Source: Planctomycetota bacterium
GTDB lineage: Bacteria; Planctomycetota; SZUA-567
Direction of reading: 5' to 3'
NCBI GenBank assembly: GCA_031254915.1
Contig: JAIRTL010000110.1
Coordinates: 1 to 56,690, forward strand
DNA length: 56,690 nucleotides
Part shown: positions 33,571 to 42,105 of the stretch, piece by piece
Position numbering within the stretch: position 1 is the first letter of the stretch
Layout of the letters: every line of letters starts with the position of its first letter
Notes under the pieces: model-generated
What the model was told of the DNA's origin: nothing
Databases searched by the model: none
What the model saw: only the letters and a program-made list of their open reading frames with translations
Made by a program: the position numbers and the translations under genes

Positions 33571-34578
33571 ATGGCAACCGCGCTCAAACGCATTCTGTCG
33601 TTCAAGGAAGCGCCTATCGTCTTCCTCATCCTCGTCGTCGCGCTGCTGTGCGGCGTTTTTGTGCCGAATTTCCTCACGGCCGCCAATCTCGTCAACATTC
33701 TTTCGCAATCGGCGACGGTGGGCATCATGGCGATCGGCATCACCCTCGTCATCATTTCCGGCTCCGGCGGCATCGACCTGTCGGCGGGAAGCATCCTCGG
33801 CGTCTCCTCCATCGTCATGGCCATGACCATCATCCCTCCGGAACTCTACCGCGACACGGCGGCAATGCTGGTCCTCCCCAACGACTATTGGGTCATATTC
33901 AAGGCGCTCGTCTTCTGTATGGGCGTGGGGATGTTCTGCGGCTTCCTGAACGGCGCGATGGTGGCATGGGTCGGCCTGCCGCCGTTCATCGCCACCCTGG
34001 CGATGATGACGGCGGCGCGCGGTCTGGCCGCCTATATTTCGGCCGGCATCCCCACTTACGGCCTGCCAACGTCCCTGGTCTGGGTCGGCCAGAATTCCCT
34101 GTGGTTCGTGCCGGTGCCGGTGGCGCTTATGATCGCCCTCGCCGTGATCGTGCACATCATCCTCACCCGCACCACTTACGGCATGTCCCTGTTAGCCGTC
34201 GGCGGCAACCGCGAAACGTCGCGTTTCTGCGGCATGAACGTCAAGGGCACGCTGATTTCCGTGTACGTGATTTGCGGCCTCTTCGCCGCCGTCGGCGGCG
34301 TCATTCTGTCGGCCAGGAGCAACCAGGCCCACCCCGACGCCGGCATCGGCTACGAACTGTCCGCCATCAGCGCGGCCGTCCTCGGCGGGACGTCGATGAT
34401 GGGCGGCAGCGGCGGCGTGCTCGGCGCGGTCCTTGGCGCGGTGTTCCTCTCGCTCATACAAAATCCCATCAACCTCCTCAACATTCCCGTCGCCTACATG
34501 AAGCCGATCATGGGGGCGTTGATCGTCATCGCCGTATTACTCGATCAGTGGCGTAAAAAACAGAGCATCGGAGACTAG
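33571..34578 (+). CDS. Permease 1 of the second importer
   Basis: A 335-residue RbsC-like inner-membrane protein with about nine spans. It has SGSGGIDLSAGSILG (family motif with an extra SG), LPPFIATLAMMTAARGL and the coupling segment LLAVGGNRETSRFCGM. The ATG at 33571 is preceded by CAGGA at about 11 bases. It ends 1 bp before the second permease start. With two unlike permeases, this transporter would use a heterodimeric channel, less common in this class than the homodimer of RbsC. Confidence 0.9.
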   Translation: MATALKRILSFKEAPIVFLILVVALLCGVFVPNFLTAANLVNILSQSATVGIMAIGITLVIISGSGGIDLSAGSILGVSSIVMAMTIIPPELYRDTAAMLVLPNDYWVIFKALVFCMGVGMFCGFLNGAMVAWVGLPPFIATLAMMTAARGLAAYISAGIPTYGLPTSLVWVGQNSLWFVPVPVALMIALAVIVHIILTRTTYGMSLLAVGGNRETSRFCGMNVKGTLISVYVICGLFAAVGGVILSARSNQAHPDAGIGYELSAISAAVLGGTSMMGGSGGVLGAVLGAVFLSLIQNPINLLNIPVAYMKPIMGALIVIAVLLDQWRKKQSIGD

Positions 34579-34579
34579 G

Positions 34580-35569
34580 GTGGCTGAAGCGATCGAAGCG
34601 CGCAAAGCGCACACGGACGGCCCCGCCGTCTGGCCATGGAAAATCTATGACGCCTGCGGCATCTGGTTCTGGGTCGTCGTTTTCGCCCTTGTCTTTTCTC
34701 GGCTGTCGCCGTACTTCCTCAACTACCGGAACTTCTCGAACATTTTCCGCCAAGCGTCCATCTTCGCCATCATGGCGACGGGCATGACCCTCGTCGTCAT
34801 CTCGGGCGGCATCGACCTGTCCGTCGGCAGCGTCGTCTCCTTCACAAGCGCGGTCCTGGGCGTGGTCTGGCGCGACACGGAGAACATATACCTCGCGCTC
34901 GCCGCCGCCATGGCGGTCGGCATCGTCACGGGTATCGCCAACGGCCTCCTCGCCGGCTACTGCCGCATGCCGCCGTTCATCGCCACCTTCGGCCTGATGA
35001 GCGCCGGCGCCGGCTTCGCCTTCGCGCTGACGCCGTCGTCGATCGGCGATTTCCCGGCCTGGTTCGAAAAACTCGGGAACGATCGCATCCGCATTCTCTC
35101 CCATGCCGTGCCGGTGCCGGTCATCATCATGTTCGCCGTCGCCGTCGTTTTCATGCTCTTTCTCGATGCGCGCCGTTTCGGCCTGCGCATCTTCGCCGTC
35201 GGCGGCAACGAGAACGGCGCCCGCATGGCGGGCGTGAACGTTCCGAAGCTCAAGCTCGCGATCTACACCATCAACGGCGCCCTCGCCAGCTTCGCCGGAA
35301 TCATCCTGTGTTCGCGCATCCGCTCGTCGTATCCGGGGATCGGACTCGACATGGAGATGGACGTGATCGCGTCCTCCGTCATCGGCGGCGCCAGCTTGGT
35401 CGGCGGCGAAGGGAGAATATTCGGCGCCGTCGGCGGTGCCGTGTTCATCTGCATGATCCAGAACATTCTCAACCTGATGGGCGTGTATCCGTTCATGCAG
35501 AAAATCGTCACCGGCGTCTTCATCGTCCTTGCCGTATTCATGAACGAATTTCGCTCGCGCCGGGCGTGA
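34580..35569 (+). CDS. Permease 2 of the second importer
   Basis: A 329-residue RbsC-like permease, clearly related to but different from permease 1. It has ISGGIDLSVGSVVSFTS, CRMPPFIATFGLMSAGAG and the coupling segment IFAVGGNENGARMAGV. Its N-terminal tail (MAEAIEARKAHTDGPAVW) is longer and charged. The start is GTG at 34580, one base after the permease 1 stop, so it depends on coupled translation. Last gene of the operon; repeats follow, and no clear terminator was seen. Confidence 0.9.
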   Translation: MAEAIEARKAHTDGPAVWPWKIYDACGIWFWVVVFALVFSRLSPYFLNYRNFSNIFRQASIFAIMATGMTLVVISGGIDLSVGSVVSFTSAVLGVVWRDTENIYLALAAAMAVGIVTGIANGLLAGYCRMPPFIATFGLMSAGAGFAFALTPSSIGDFPAWFEKLGNDRIRILSHAVPVPVIIMFAVAVVFMLFLDARRFGLRIFAVGGNENGARMAGVNVPKLKLAIYTINGALASFAGIILCSRIRSSYPGIGLDMEMDVIASSVIGGASLVGGEGRIFGAVGGAVFICMIQNILNLMGVYPFMQKIVTGVFIVLAVFMNEFRSRRA

Positions 35570-35620
35570 TGCGGAGGTTTGAATCGAGGTAATCGGACCA
35601 ACCGCCGCCCGATTTTCTCG

Positions 35621-35724
35621 AGCGCGTTTCCGGAAATGAGTGGCCTCCCTGTTGCGTTTTCGGGCTCAACTGCGCCAACCAAAACGCGCCGGGGAAAGTT
35701 CAGCTATTTGCGAAAACGCTGTAG
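35621..35724 (+). repeat. Family C repeat, unit 1 of a tandem pair
   Basis: Ends are AGCGCGTTTC and GAAAACGCTGTAG. It is nearly colinear with the reverse complement of 53569-53671, sharing TGGCCTCCCTGTTGCGTTT and ACGCGCCGGGGAA. The inverted ends (GCGTTT / AAAACGC) put it in the same MITE-like group as family B. No coding frame. Confidence 0.65.
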
Positions 35725-35828
35725 GGCGTTTTGCGAAGTTGAATGGACGTCCCATTGCGCATTTCGGCTTGTCCCACCGCATCCCAAAACGCCAGGTCTT
35801 TTGCAACAATTGGTTAAAACACGCTAAA
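35725..35828 (+). repeat. Family C repeat, diverged unit 2 of the tandem pair
   Basis: GCGTTTTGCGAAGTTGAATGG onward can be aligned with unit 1 over its whole length (CCCATTGCGCATTTCGGCT versus CCCTGTTGCGTTTTCGGGCT; CCAAAACGCC in both), ending TTAAAACACGCT. The remaining 35829-35940 holds no gene. Confidence 0.5.
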
Positions 35829-35940
35829 GATGTTACCTCTTACGGGGCAAGGGATTGACTTTTCGTCAGGTCGGGCGATACCGCCGACCGCGCAATAATT
35901 CCCGGCGTAACATGAAGCCCAGGAAGCGCAGGATTCGGCA

Positions 35941-36192
35941 TCACTCCCTTGCGCGCTCGATCAGGGCGAAATCCGGCGCGCCTTCGTATATTCCCTCCCA
36001 TTCGATCGCGTCCGCCATGACGCGCTTGAGTTCCGGCGCCCCCATATCGTTCTCGTCGATTTCGGCAGCGTAGCCGCACGACGAACCGAGCGCCCGTGGG
36101 ACAGGTATTATGGCGCATCGAACCCGTCGTTCACGCAGCAGGGTCTCGAGATATAAGACGGAGCTGACCGAGTGAAAGGTTACCAGGATCAT
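35941..36192 (-). CDS. DUF3343 protein (putative Se/S carrier)
   Basis: An 83-residue protein of the DUF3343 family, proposed selenium/sulfur carriers found with YedF, YedE and SelD. The family core 'TFhs...a...E..L.......LIPvPR.....SCG' is present as VTFHSVSSVLYLETLLRER and CAIIPVPRALGSSCGYA, with the key Cys in SSCG. The start ATG at 36192 overlaps the stop of the truncated yedE (ATGA), so the two are translationally coupled. It is the last gene of a three-gene unit with a cysteine desulfurase-family enzyme. Selenium versus sulfur cannot be decided from sequence. Confidence 0.75.
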   Translation of the reverse strand: MILVTFHSVSSVLYLETLLRERRVRCAIIPVPRALGSSCGYAAEIDENDMGAPELKRVMADAIEWEGIYEGAPDFALIERARE

Positions 36193-36452
36193 TTTTGTCC
36201 GACTTCCAACATCCATTCGTCGCCGTCAAAAGCGGCGAGGATGAATGCGCCCAGAATAAAGCCCGGAATCTCGGGGCGGATGTATTGGACGATCACGGCG
36301 GAATCCAGGCCAAACGCGCCGGCGGTGTCCCGAATGAAGCCCGCGACGCGGATCCCCATATTGGCGGGATTGCCGAACGCGGTCAAGACAATGGCCGCGA
36401 TCCCGATGACCACGCCGGCGACGATCAGACTGAACGACCATTTTTTTTGCAT
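36189..36452 (-). CDS. yedE: Truncated YedE-like selenium-transport membrane protein
   Basis: An 87-residue protein matching only the N-terminal part of the clostridial-type YedE/FdhT family (usually about 350 residues or more). After a first membrane span come GNPANMGIRVAGFIRDTAGAF and VQYIRPEIPGFILGAFILAA, then a short unrelated tail ending MLEVGQK. In the family the motif is NMGxCxACF; here both Cys are replaced (NMGIRVAGF). Yet GGAGGAGG directly precedes the ATG and the stop is coupled to the DUF3343 start, so the short gene looks translated rather than dead. The frame is open throughout. Confidence 0.65.
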   Translation of the reverse strand: MQKKWSFSLIVAGVVIGIAAIVLTAFGNPANMGIRVAGFIRDTAGAFGLDSAVIVQYIRPEIPGFILGAFILAAFDGDEWMLEVGQK

Positions 36453-36478
36453 TTCCTCCTCCAGGCGTTTGCCGTGTT

Positions 36479-37627
36479 CTACCGTCGCGACAAAACGCGC
36501 TCCAGGGCGGCGAGAGCCAGATCGATTTCCTGTTCCGTGGTCGCGTAACCAAAGCTGAACCGCAATGTCCCCTGCGGGAGCGTGCCGGCGGTCCGGTGCG
36601 CCAACGGCGAACAGTGCAGGCCGCACCGGATGAGTATTCCGTGCTCGTCGTACAACCGCCGCGCCAACACCGCCAAGTCGGCGCCGGGGACTGCGAGCGA
36701 GACGACAGGCATGGATTTGTCCGCGTCGCCGGCGCCGTGGACCACCGCCGGCAGGCCGCGGACGCCGTCGAGAAAGCGCCGGGTCAGCCGCACTTCCTTC
36801 TCGCGGATTGTCGCGATGCCGATTTCACACAGTTCCTCCACGGAAGCGCCGAGAGCGAGAATGCCAACCGTATTGGGCGTTCCCGGCTCGAACTTGTCGG
36901 GGAGAAAGTCCGGCTGATCCAGCTCGTGGGAGACGCTGCCGGTGCCGCCTGTCAGCCAGGGATGGATTTTCGCCCCGATTCCGTCGCCCAACACGAACCC
37001 GCCGGCGCCGCCCAGGCCGCCCAGACCCTTATGCCCGCTGAAGGCGATGACGTCGGTATTGGCGTCGAGCCGAAAATCGATGCCGCCGGCCGTTTGCGCG
37101 CTGTCGAGGACAGTCATGAGTCCATGCCTTTTGGCCGCCTCGAAGCAACTCGCCACGGGCAGGATGGAGCCCAGGACATTCGAGGCGTGGCTCATGACAA
37201 GGAGTCTGGTGTTTTTCCTGACATGCGCATCCACGAGCGCCGGATCGAGCGTGCCGTCCGGTTCGCACTCTAGCCATGTGACTTCGATCCCCTTTGTCTT
37301 CCGCAACAATGTGAGCGGCCGTGCCACCGCGTTGTGCTCGATGGATGTCGACAGCACATGGTCGCCGGCCTCGAGCATCCCCCAGAGCAGCATGTTCAGG
37401 GACGCCGTCACGCCGGAGGTGAAAACGACCCGGGAGGGGTTGTCGACGCCGAAGAGTCTTCCCAGCATAAGCCGCGACCGCAACAGGATCGCCGCGTCAT
37501 CAAGGCCGTCGATGTTGCGGCCCGAGTTCATATGACGGTTTTCTTCCAGATAGGAAGATATAGCGTCGATGACCCGGCGCGACTTCCGTGGAGACGTCGA
37601 GGCATAGTTCAGGTAAACGGGTTGCAT
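36479..37627 (-). CDS. Cysteine desulfurase family protein (class V aminotransferase fold)
   Basis: A 382-residue PLP enzyme of the NifS/SufS fold. Motifs are YLNYASTSPRKSRRVIDA at the start, STSIEHNAV (His near PLP), VLDSAQTAGGIDF (Asp) and FSGHKGLGGLGGAGGF with the PLP Lys. The catalytic Cys may be in GILIRCGLHCSPLAH, as in the TIGR01977-type subfamily that accompanies SelD/YedF/YedE. It would release S or Se from (seleno)cysteine for the carrier proteins downstream. The ATG at 37627 is chosen on homology; a TTG at 37663 is the other option. It lies 26 bp before the yedE remnant. Confidence 0.85.
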   Translation of the reverse strand: MQPVYLNYASTSPRKSRRVIDAISSYLEENRHMNSGRNIDGLDDAAILLRSRLMLGRLFGVDNPSRVVFTSGVTASLNMLLWGMLEAGDHVLSTSIEHNAVARPLTLLRKTKGIEVTWLECEPDGTLDPALVDAHVRKNTRLLVMSHASNVLGSILPVASCFEAAKRHGLMTVLDSAQTAGGIDFRLDANTDVIAFSGHKGLGGLGGAGGFVLGDGIGAKIHPWLTGGTGSVSHELDQPDFLPDKFEPGTPNTVGILALGASVEELCEIGIATIREKEVRLTRRFLDGVRGLPAVVHGAGDADKSMPVVSLAVPGADLAVLARRLYDEHGILIRCGLHCSPLAHRTAGTLPQGTLRFSFGYATTEQEIDLALAALERVLSRR

Positions 37628-37760
37628 AACAGAAAGGATAATGGAGGTCGGGGAACCGGGCAAATACTTTTCGCGCGGAACATGCTCGGATAGGCTCTTA
37701 CATCAACGGTTGCGCCACTTCGAAGAATGAGCGGACAGCCGCACGCGAAAATACAAAAAA

Positions 37761-37775
37761 CGTCAAGAATTGACG
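37761..37775. promoter_or_regulatory. Palindrome CGTCAA-GAA-TTGACG in the divergent promoter region
   Basis: A perfect 6-bp inverted repeat with a 3-bp spacer, followed by TATAAT at 37777-37782. It lies between the desulfurase gene (minus) and the large catabolic operon (plus), in the most AT-rich stretch of the window. It could be an operator for either side. Confidence 0.4.
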
Positions 37776-37823
37776 ATATAATTTTTGTATTTCATATTTT
37801 ATTTAAAAAAATGAAAATAAAGC

Positions 37824-37851
37824 TTGCATTGGCGAACTTTTCTGCTATGCT
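37824..37851 (+). promoter_or_regulatory. Putative promoter of the 13.7-kb catabolic operon
   Basis: TTGCAT (37824-37829), 16 bp, TATGCT (37846-37851). This implies a leader of about 320 nt before the first gene at 38178, containing a 16-17 bp stem-loop. Confidence 0.5.
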
Positions 37852-37994
37852 CTCTTCGTGGCGGCGTTCCCCGGATTGCGTCGTTCTTTTCAGAAACCAT
37901 CGTTCGCATCGCCGCTCTCTTCCTCTATTTTACGCCGACGACGACTGCCTCCTGCTAAATGGCGTTATTTTCATTTTCGGTTTTCGTTTTTTCC

Positions 37995-38060
37995 GTGCCC
38001 CATCCCTGTGAAGGGTGCTGGAAGAGCCGGAAGACAAAATCCGTTCACCGGGATGGGCAC
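37995..38060 (+). promoter_or_regulatory. Long stem-loop in the leader of the catabolic operon
   Basis: GTGCCCCATCCCTGTGAA (37995-38012) pairs with TTCACCGGGATGGGCAC (38044-38060), with one bulged C and one mismatch. The loop is 31 nt. No T-run follows. It may be a regulatory leader structure; I do not recognise a known riboswitch. Confidence 0.5.
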
Positions 38061-38177
38061 ACGACACCAATACCATGCAAAAAACGCTTCTCCTTGACCG
38101 GGCTGTCGCGCCCGATCGAGCGGGAGTGTATTGTCCTTGCGGCGGCGTTGCCACGCGATGCGAAAGAGGAGGAAGCG

Positions 38178-39611
38178 ATGCTTGGTGGAAAGATCACCTT
38201 TGGCCTGATCGTGAGCACCCGGGGATGCTTCAATTTTGAAATGGCGGTCGAGGGCAAACGGCAGCTCATATCGCGCCTGACCGCCCTGGGACACGAGTAT
38301 GTCGCGCTCGCCGACGACGCCACGCCCACCGGATGCGTCGAAGGCAGCGCCGACGGCGTGAAATGCGCCGGCCTGTTCAAGAAAAACCGGGAAAAGATCG
38401 ATGGCGTCATTATCGTCCTTCCGAATTTCGGCGACGAGATGGGTGTCATGGCCGCCCTCGCCGGCGCCCGTCTCGACGTTCCCATCCTCCTCCAGGCCTC
38501 CGGCGACCACCTCGACAAACTCGGCACACGCGAGCGCCGCGACGCCTTCTGCGGTAAACTTTCCGTCGCCAACAATCTTTGGCAATATGGCTACCCCTTC
38601 ACCGACACCGCCAGTCACACGGTGGCGATCGACTCCGACGCCTTCTCGGCCGACATCGAACGCTTCGCCGCCGTATGCCGCACCTGCCGCGGCCTGAAAA
38701 AGGCCCGCATCGGCCAGATCGGCATCCGTCCCGCCTGCTTCCAGACCGTCCGCATCAGCGAAAAGCTGCTCCAGTCGTCCGGGATCACCGTCGTGCCGAC
38801 GGACCTTTCGGAAATCCTTGGCGCCGTTTCCCGTCTCGACAACGGCGCCGCCGAGGTGAAGGATGCGAAAGAGCGTCTCACCGCCTACGGGAACATCGCC
38901 GAGGAGGCGTCCGCGCCGCAGCTGCTCCGCCAGGCGAAGCTCACCGCCGCCATGGAGCGCTGGATCGCCGAAAACGGGATCGACGCGGTGGCGATCCAAT
39001 GTTGGGATTCCATCGAGCAGAACTACGGCTGCGCCGCCTGCGCCGCCATGAGCATGCTCTCGGACCGCCTGATACCCGCCGCCTGCGAGGCCGACGTCGG
39101 CGGCGCCGTCGCCATGTACGCGTTGACCCTTGCCTCGGGCAAGGCGAGTTCGCTCCTTGACTGGAACAACAACTACGACGATGCGGCGGACAAATGCGTC
39201 TGCACCCACTGCGGCAACAGCGCCAGAAGCTTCATCTACGGCGACGATCCCGCCGGCAAGCCGGAAATCTCATACCTCGACGTCCTCTCCACGACGCTCG
39301 GGAAGGACAACTGCTTCGGGGCGGTAAAAGGCAAGGTCAAGGCCGGCGACATGACCTTCTTCCGCGCCTCTTCGGACGACCGCAGCGGCTCCATGCGCGC
39401 TTATCTCGGCCAGGGCGTTTTCACCGACGATCCGTTCAATATGTCCGGCAGCATCGCGGTCTGCGAAGTGCCGGAGCTGCGGAAATTCATGGGCCATATC
39501 GTCAAAAACGGATTCGAGCACCACGTCGCGATGGTGAGGGGTCATGTCGCCGGCATCGTCGAGGAGGTGGTGGACAATTACCTGGGCTGGGATTTGTATC
39601 GGCATTCATAG
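38178..39611 (+). CDS. L-fucose/L-arabinose isomerase-like protein (COG2407 type)
   Basis: A 477-residue protein of the fucose/arabinose isomerase-like superfamily, which interconverts aldoses and ketoses at a Mn site. The N-terminal half has Rossmann-like segments (IDGVIIVLPNFGDEMGVMAAL). The C-terminal half has the metal-site pattern AACEADVGGAVAMYAL (Glu/Asp), LDWNNNY and a closing GFEHHVAMVRGH (His). The ATG at 38178 follows GAGGAGGAAGCG; the frame is open upstream through the leader by chance. It heads the operon, 52 bp before the binding protein, so it probably acts on the imported sugar first. The substrate is unknown. Confidence 0.8.
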   Translation: MLGGKITFGLIVSTRGCFNFEMAVEGKRQLISRLTALGHEYVALADDATPTGCVEGSADGVKCAGLFKKNREKIDGVIIVLPNFGDEMGVMAALAGARLDVPILLQASGDHLDKLGTRERRDAFCGKLSVANNLWQYGYPFTDTASHTVAIDSDAFSADIERFAAVCRTCRGLKKARIGQIGIRPACFQTVRISEKLLQSSGITVVPTDLSEILGAVSRLDNGAAEVKDAKERLTAYGNIAEEASAPQLLRQAKLTAAMERWIAENGIDAVAIQCWDSIEQNYGCAACAAMSMLSDRLIPAACEADVGGAVAMYALTLASGKASSLLDWNNNYDDAADKCVCTHCGNSARSFIYGDDPAGKPEISYLDVLSTTLGKDNCFGAVKGKVKAGDMTFFRASSDDRSGSMRAYLGQGVFTDDPFNMSGSIAVCEVPELRKFMGHIVKNGFEHHVAMVRGHVAGIVEEVVDNYLGWDLYRHS

Positions 39612-39663
39612 GCGGTTGCCGAATGGGCGGCGGTATATTGTTTCGTTTTGAAAAGGAGATGGC

Positions 39664-40671
39664 ATGAAAGGTTTGGCAAAGTTCGTTTTGGCGGCGCTGT
39701 TCGTGTGCTGCCTGGCGCTGGGCGTCCCGGCGGGCGAAAAGCTTCGGATAGCCTTCCTCTTCCAGGACCTGGAAACCGAATTCTGGGTCGCCGGCCACAA
39801 GGCGATCACGGAGACGCTGCGCGGCCAGGGCATCGAGGTCATCGAATTCAACTCCAACCAGGACGCGAACCGCCAACTCGAGCAACTGCGCTCCGCGATC
39901 AACCAGCGCGTCGACGGCATCATGGTCATTCCCCACGACGGCAACGTCGCCGTCACCATGGGCAAGCTCGCCAACCGGGCGAACATCCCCTACGGCGTCT
40001 TCAACCGCCCCCCGTCCAGCAAGGACATCGAGGCGATCGTGGTCGTCGCCGATAACCGCACCATCGCTGCCGCCGCCGTCGAGTACATGTGCGAGGAAGC
40101 GCTAAAGATGGGCCGCAAGTTCACTCCCGCCATCGTCGTCGGCGACCTCGCCGACCCCAATGCGGTCGAACGCCGCAACGGCTTCTACGACGCCGTGAAC
40201 AACCCGAAGTACAAGGACCTCTGGAACGACAAGCCGATCGAAATCATGTCCAAGTGGGACGCCAACGTCCTGACCCAGAACTTCCAGTCCGCCATGCAGG
40301 CCAATCCGGACATCGACTTCCTCTTCACCTCCTCCGACTTCCTGATCCCCAACATCAAGGCGGTGCTCGCGCCCCTGGGCAAGTGGGAAAAGGTCGGCCA
40401 CCCCAACCATGTCGTCTTCGGCGCCCTGGACGGCGACAAGACCGCCTGCGGCCAGATCGAGGAGGGCTATCTCGACTCCACCGGCGTACAGGATGTGTTC
40501 GCGGAAGCGGAAATGCTCATGGACGCGATGGTCGCCGCCATCGACAAGGGCGAAAAGAATCCGAACGAGTGGCTCTTCGACCCCGGCTTCGCGCTCACCT
40601 GCGGCAACTTCAAGGAACGTTGCGAAGACATGTGGGGCTGCAAGCTCCTCTTCGAGGATCGCGCCAAATAG
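39664..40671 (+). CDS. Sugar-binding protein of the third importer
   Basis: A 335-residue periplasmic binding protein (Peripla_BP_4 type). The signal peptide is MKGLAKFVLAALFVCCLALG with cleavage near VPAG. Two Cys lie in the signal but not in a lipobox. The mature part reads LRIAFLFQDLETEFWVAGH, VDGIMVIPHDGNVAVTMG and VVGDLADPNAVERRNGFYDA. It has extra length in the C-terminal lobe and three Cys near the end (LTCGNF, RCEDMWGCK), unusual for this class and possibly forming a disulfide. AAAAGGAGATGGC precedes the ATG. A large hairpin follows. Confidence 0.88.
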   Translation: MKGLAKFVLAALFVCCLALGVPAGEKLRIAFLFQDLETEFWVAGHKAITETLRGQGIEVIEFNSNQDANRQLEQLRSAINQRVDGIMVIPHDGNVAVTMGKLANRANIPYGVFNRPPSSKDIEAIVVVADNRTIAAAAVEYMCEEALKMGRKFTPAIVVGDLADPNAVERRNGFYDAVNNPKYKDLWNDKPIEIMSKWDANVLTQNFQSAMQANPDIDFLFTSSDFLIPNIKAVLAPLGKWEKVGHPNHVVFGALDGDKTACGQIEEGYLDSTGVQDVFAEAEMLMDAMVAAIDKGEKNPNEWLFDPGFALTCGNFKERCEDMWGCKLLFEDRAK

Positions 40672-40716
40672 CAATGCGCGACAAAGTACAGTTCGCCATA
40701 ACGAAATACAATCCAT

Positions 40717-40779
40717 TTCCCGCGCCGTCCGGCGCGACTCCGCCTCCGGAGACCGGGCCGGTACGGCGCGGCGCGGGAA
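40717..40779 (+). promoter_or_regulatory. Large stem-loop between binding-protein and permease genes
   Basis: TTCCCGCGCCG (40717-40727) pairs perfectly with CGGCGCGGGAA (40769-40779), and shorter GC-rich arms lie inside. No T-run follows. Same position within the operon as the stem-loops after the other two binding-protein genes. Confidence 0.6.
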
Positions 40780-40940
40780 CACAGCAGCCAGGAGGCATAC
40801 GCGCACAATCGATCTGCGGCCCTCGCCCGCGGCTTCGCGGACGACGGGGGATGGTCGCCGCGAGTGAACGCGGTTCCGAAAATCGGCCGCCGTCGCGGGC
40901 GCGCATGGAGCAAGAGACGGGACGGTGAAAACGCAACCGA

Positions 40941-42044
40941 GTGTTTTTCGACATACACACCGTGAATGGGAACGAGAACGTGTCGGCGCAAACTGAAACC
41001 AAAACCAGCATCGGATGGCGGGGCTTTGTGCGGCGGATCCTGGCATCGGAATTTTTCGTCCTTTACCTGACGATCGCCTACGTCCTCTGCCTGTCGCCGT
41101 GGATTCCCTATTTTTGGAGCATCGGCAACCTCACCGACATCCTGTCGAACACCTGGCCGCTTCTGGTGATCGCGGTCGGGCAGACTTTCGTGCTCATTCT
41201 CGGCGGCATCGACCTGTCGCAGACGTCGGTGCTCGCCTTCGCGAGCATCGCCGGGGCGGCCCTCACCTGCACCCACCTAGAACCCTACATTTTCGAGAAA
41301 TGCGTCATGTGGGGCTGGATCGTCTCCGAGGACGGCGGCATCCTCGCCCACGGCATGGCCGGCCTGGTTCTGGCGATCATCGTCATGCTCTGCTGCGGCA
41401 TGTTCGTCGGACTCCTGAACGGGATCAGCGTCGCCGTGTTCAAAATGCCCGCCTTCATGGTCACCCTCGTGACCATGATGATGTTCAGCGCTGCCGCCCT
41501 CTATCTCGCCGGCTCGGAAAACATCATGCACCTGCCGGACGAATTCGTCATCCTCGGCGATTCCTACGAACTGATTTCCGTTCCCATGTTCATCGCCGTC
41601 GGCGTCACCGTTTTCGCCCACATCCTGCTGCGGCGCACGCATTTCGGCATGCAGGTCTACGCCGTCGGCGTCAACCCGATGGCGTCGCGGATCTCCGGCG
41701 TGCCGGTGCGCCGGATCATCATCCTCACCTTCGTCCTTTCCGGCCTTTTGGCCGCGATAGGCTCCATCCTCTATACGGCGCGCTTTGAAATGGGACGCCC
41801 GACCCTCGGGGCGGCCATGTTCATGGACGTCGTCGGGGCCAACGTCATCGGCGGCGTCAGCCTGGCCGGCGGCAAGGGGAAAATCCTCTGGACTATTTTC
41901 GGCGTCTTCTTCTTCGTTATTTTGGCGAATACGCTCAATTTCCTCAATCTGAGCTTTTATACGATAGATCTGGTCAAGGGCGCGGTCATTTTCGGCGCCG
42001 CCACGCTGGACGTGGTGCGCGGCAGGATCGCCCAGGCGTCTTGA
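40941..42044 (+). CDS. Permease 1 of the third importer
   Basis: A 367-residue RbsC-like inner-membrane permease. It has ILGGIDLSQTSVLAFAS (motif GGIDLS kept, VG replaced by QT), FKMPAFMVTLVTMMMF and the coupling segment VYAVGVNPMASRISGV. An insertion of about 25 residues after TCTHLEP (YIFEKCVMWGWIVSEDGG) makes the first periplasmic loop longer than in RbsC. The start is uncertain: GTG at 40941 or GTG at 40980 (VSAQTETK), neither with a strong SD. The ATPase follows after 61 bp and a second permease after that. Confidence 0.87.
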   Translation: MFFDIHTVNGNENVSAQTETKTSIGWRGFVRRILASEFFVLYLTIAYVLCLSPWIPYFWSIGNLTDILSNTWPLLVIAVGQTFVLILGGIDLSQTSVLAFASIAGAALTCTHLEPYIFEKCVMWGWIVSEDGGILAHGMAGLVLAIIVMLCCGMFVGLLNGISVAVFKMPAFMVTLVTMMMFSAAALYLAGSENIMHLPDEFVILGDSYELISVPMFIAVGVTVFAHILLRRTHFGMQVYAVGVNPMASRISGVPVRRIIILTFVLSGLLAAIGSILYTARFEMGRPTLGAAMFMDVVGANVIGGVSLAGGKGKILWTIFGVFFFVILANTLNFLNLSFYTIDLVKGAVIFGAATLDVVRGRIAQAS

Positions 42045-42105
42045 GTCGAGGCGATACACGAACCCTCCCGGGGCTTTCCCTCCCGGCCTGAACAAGCGGA
42101 CCGAC

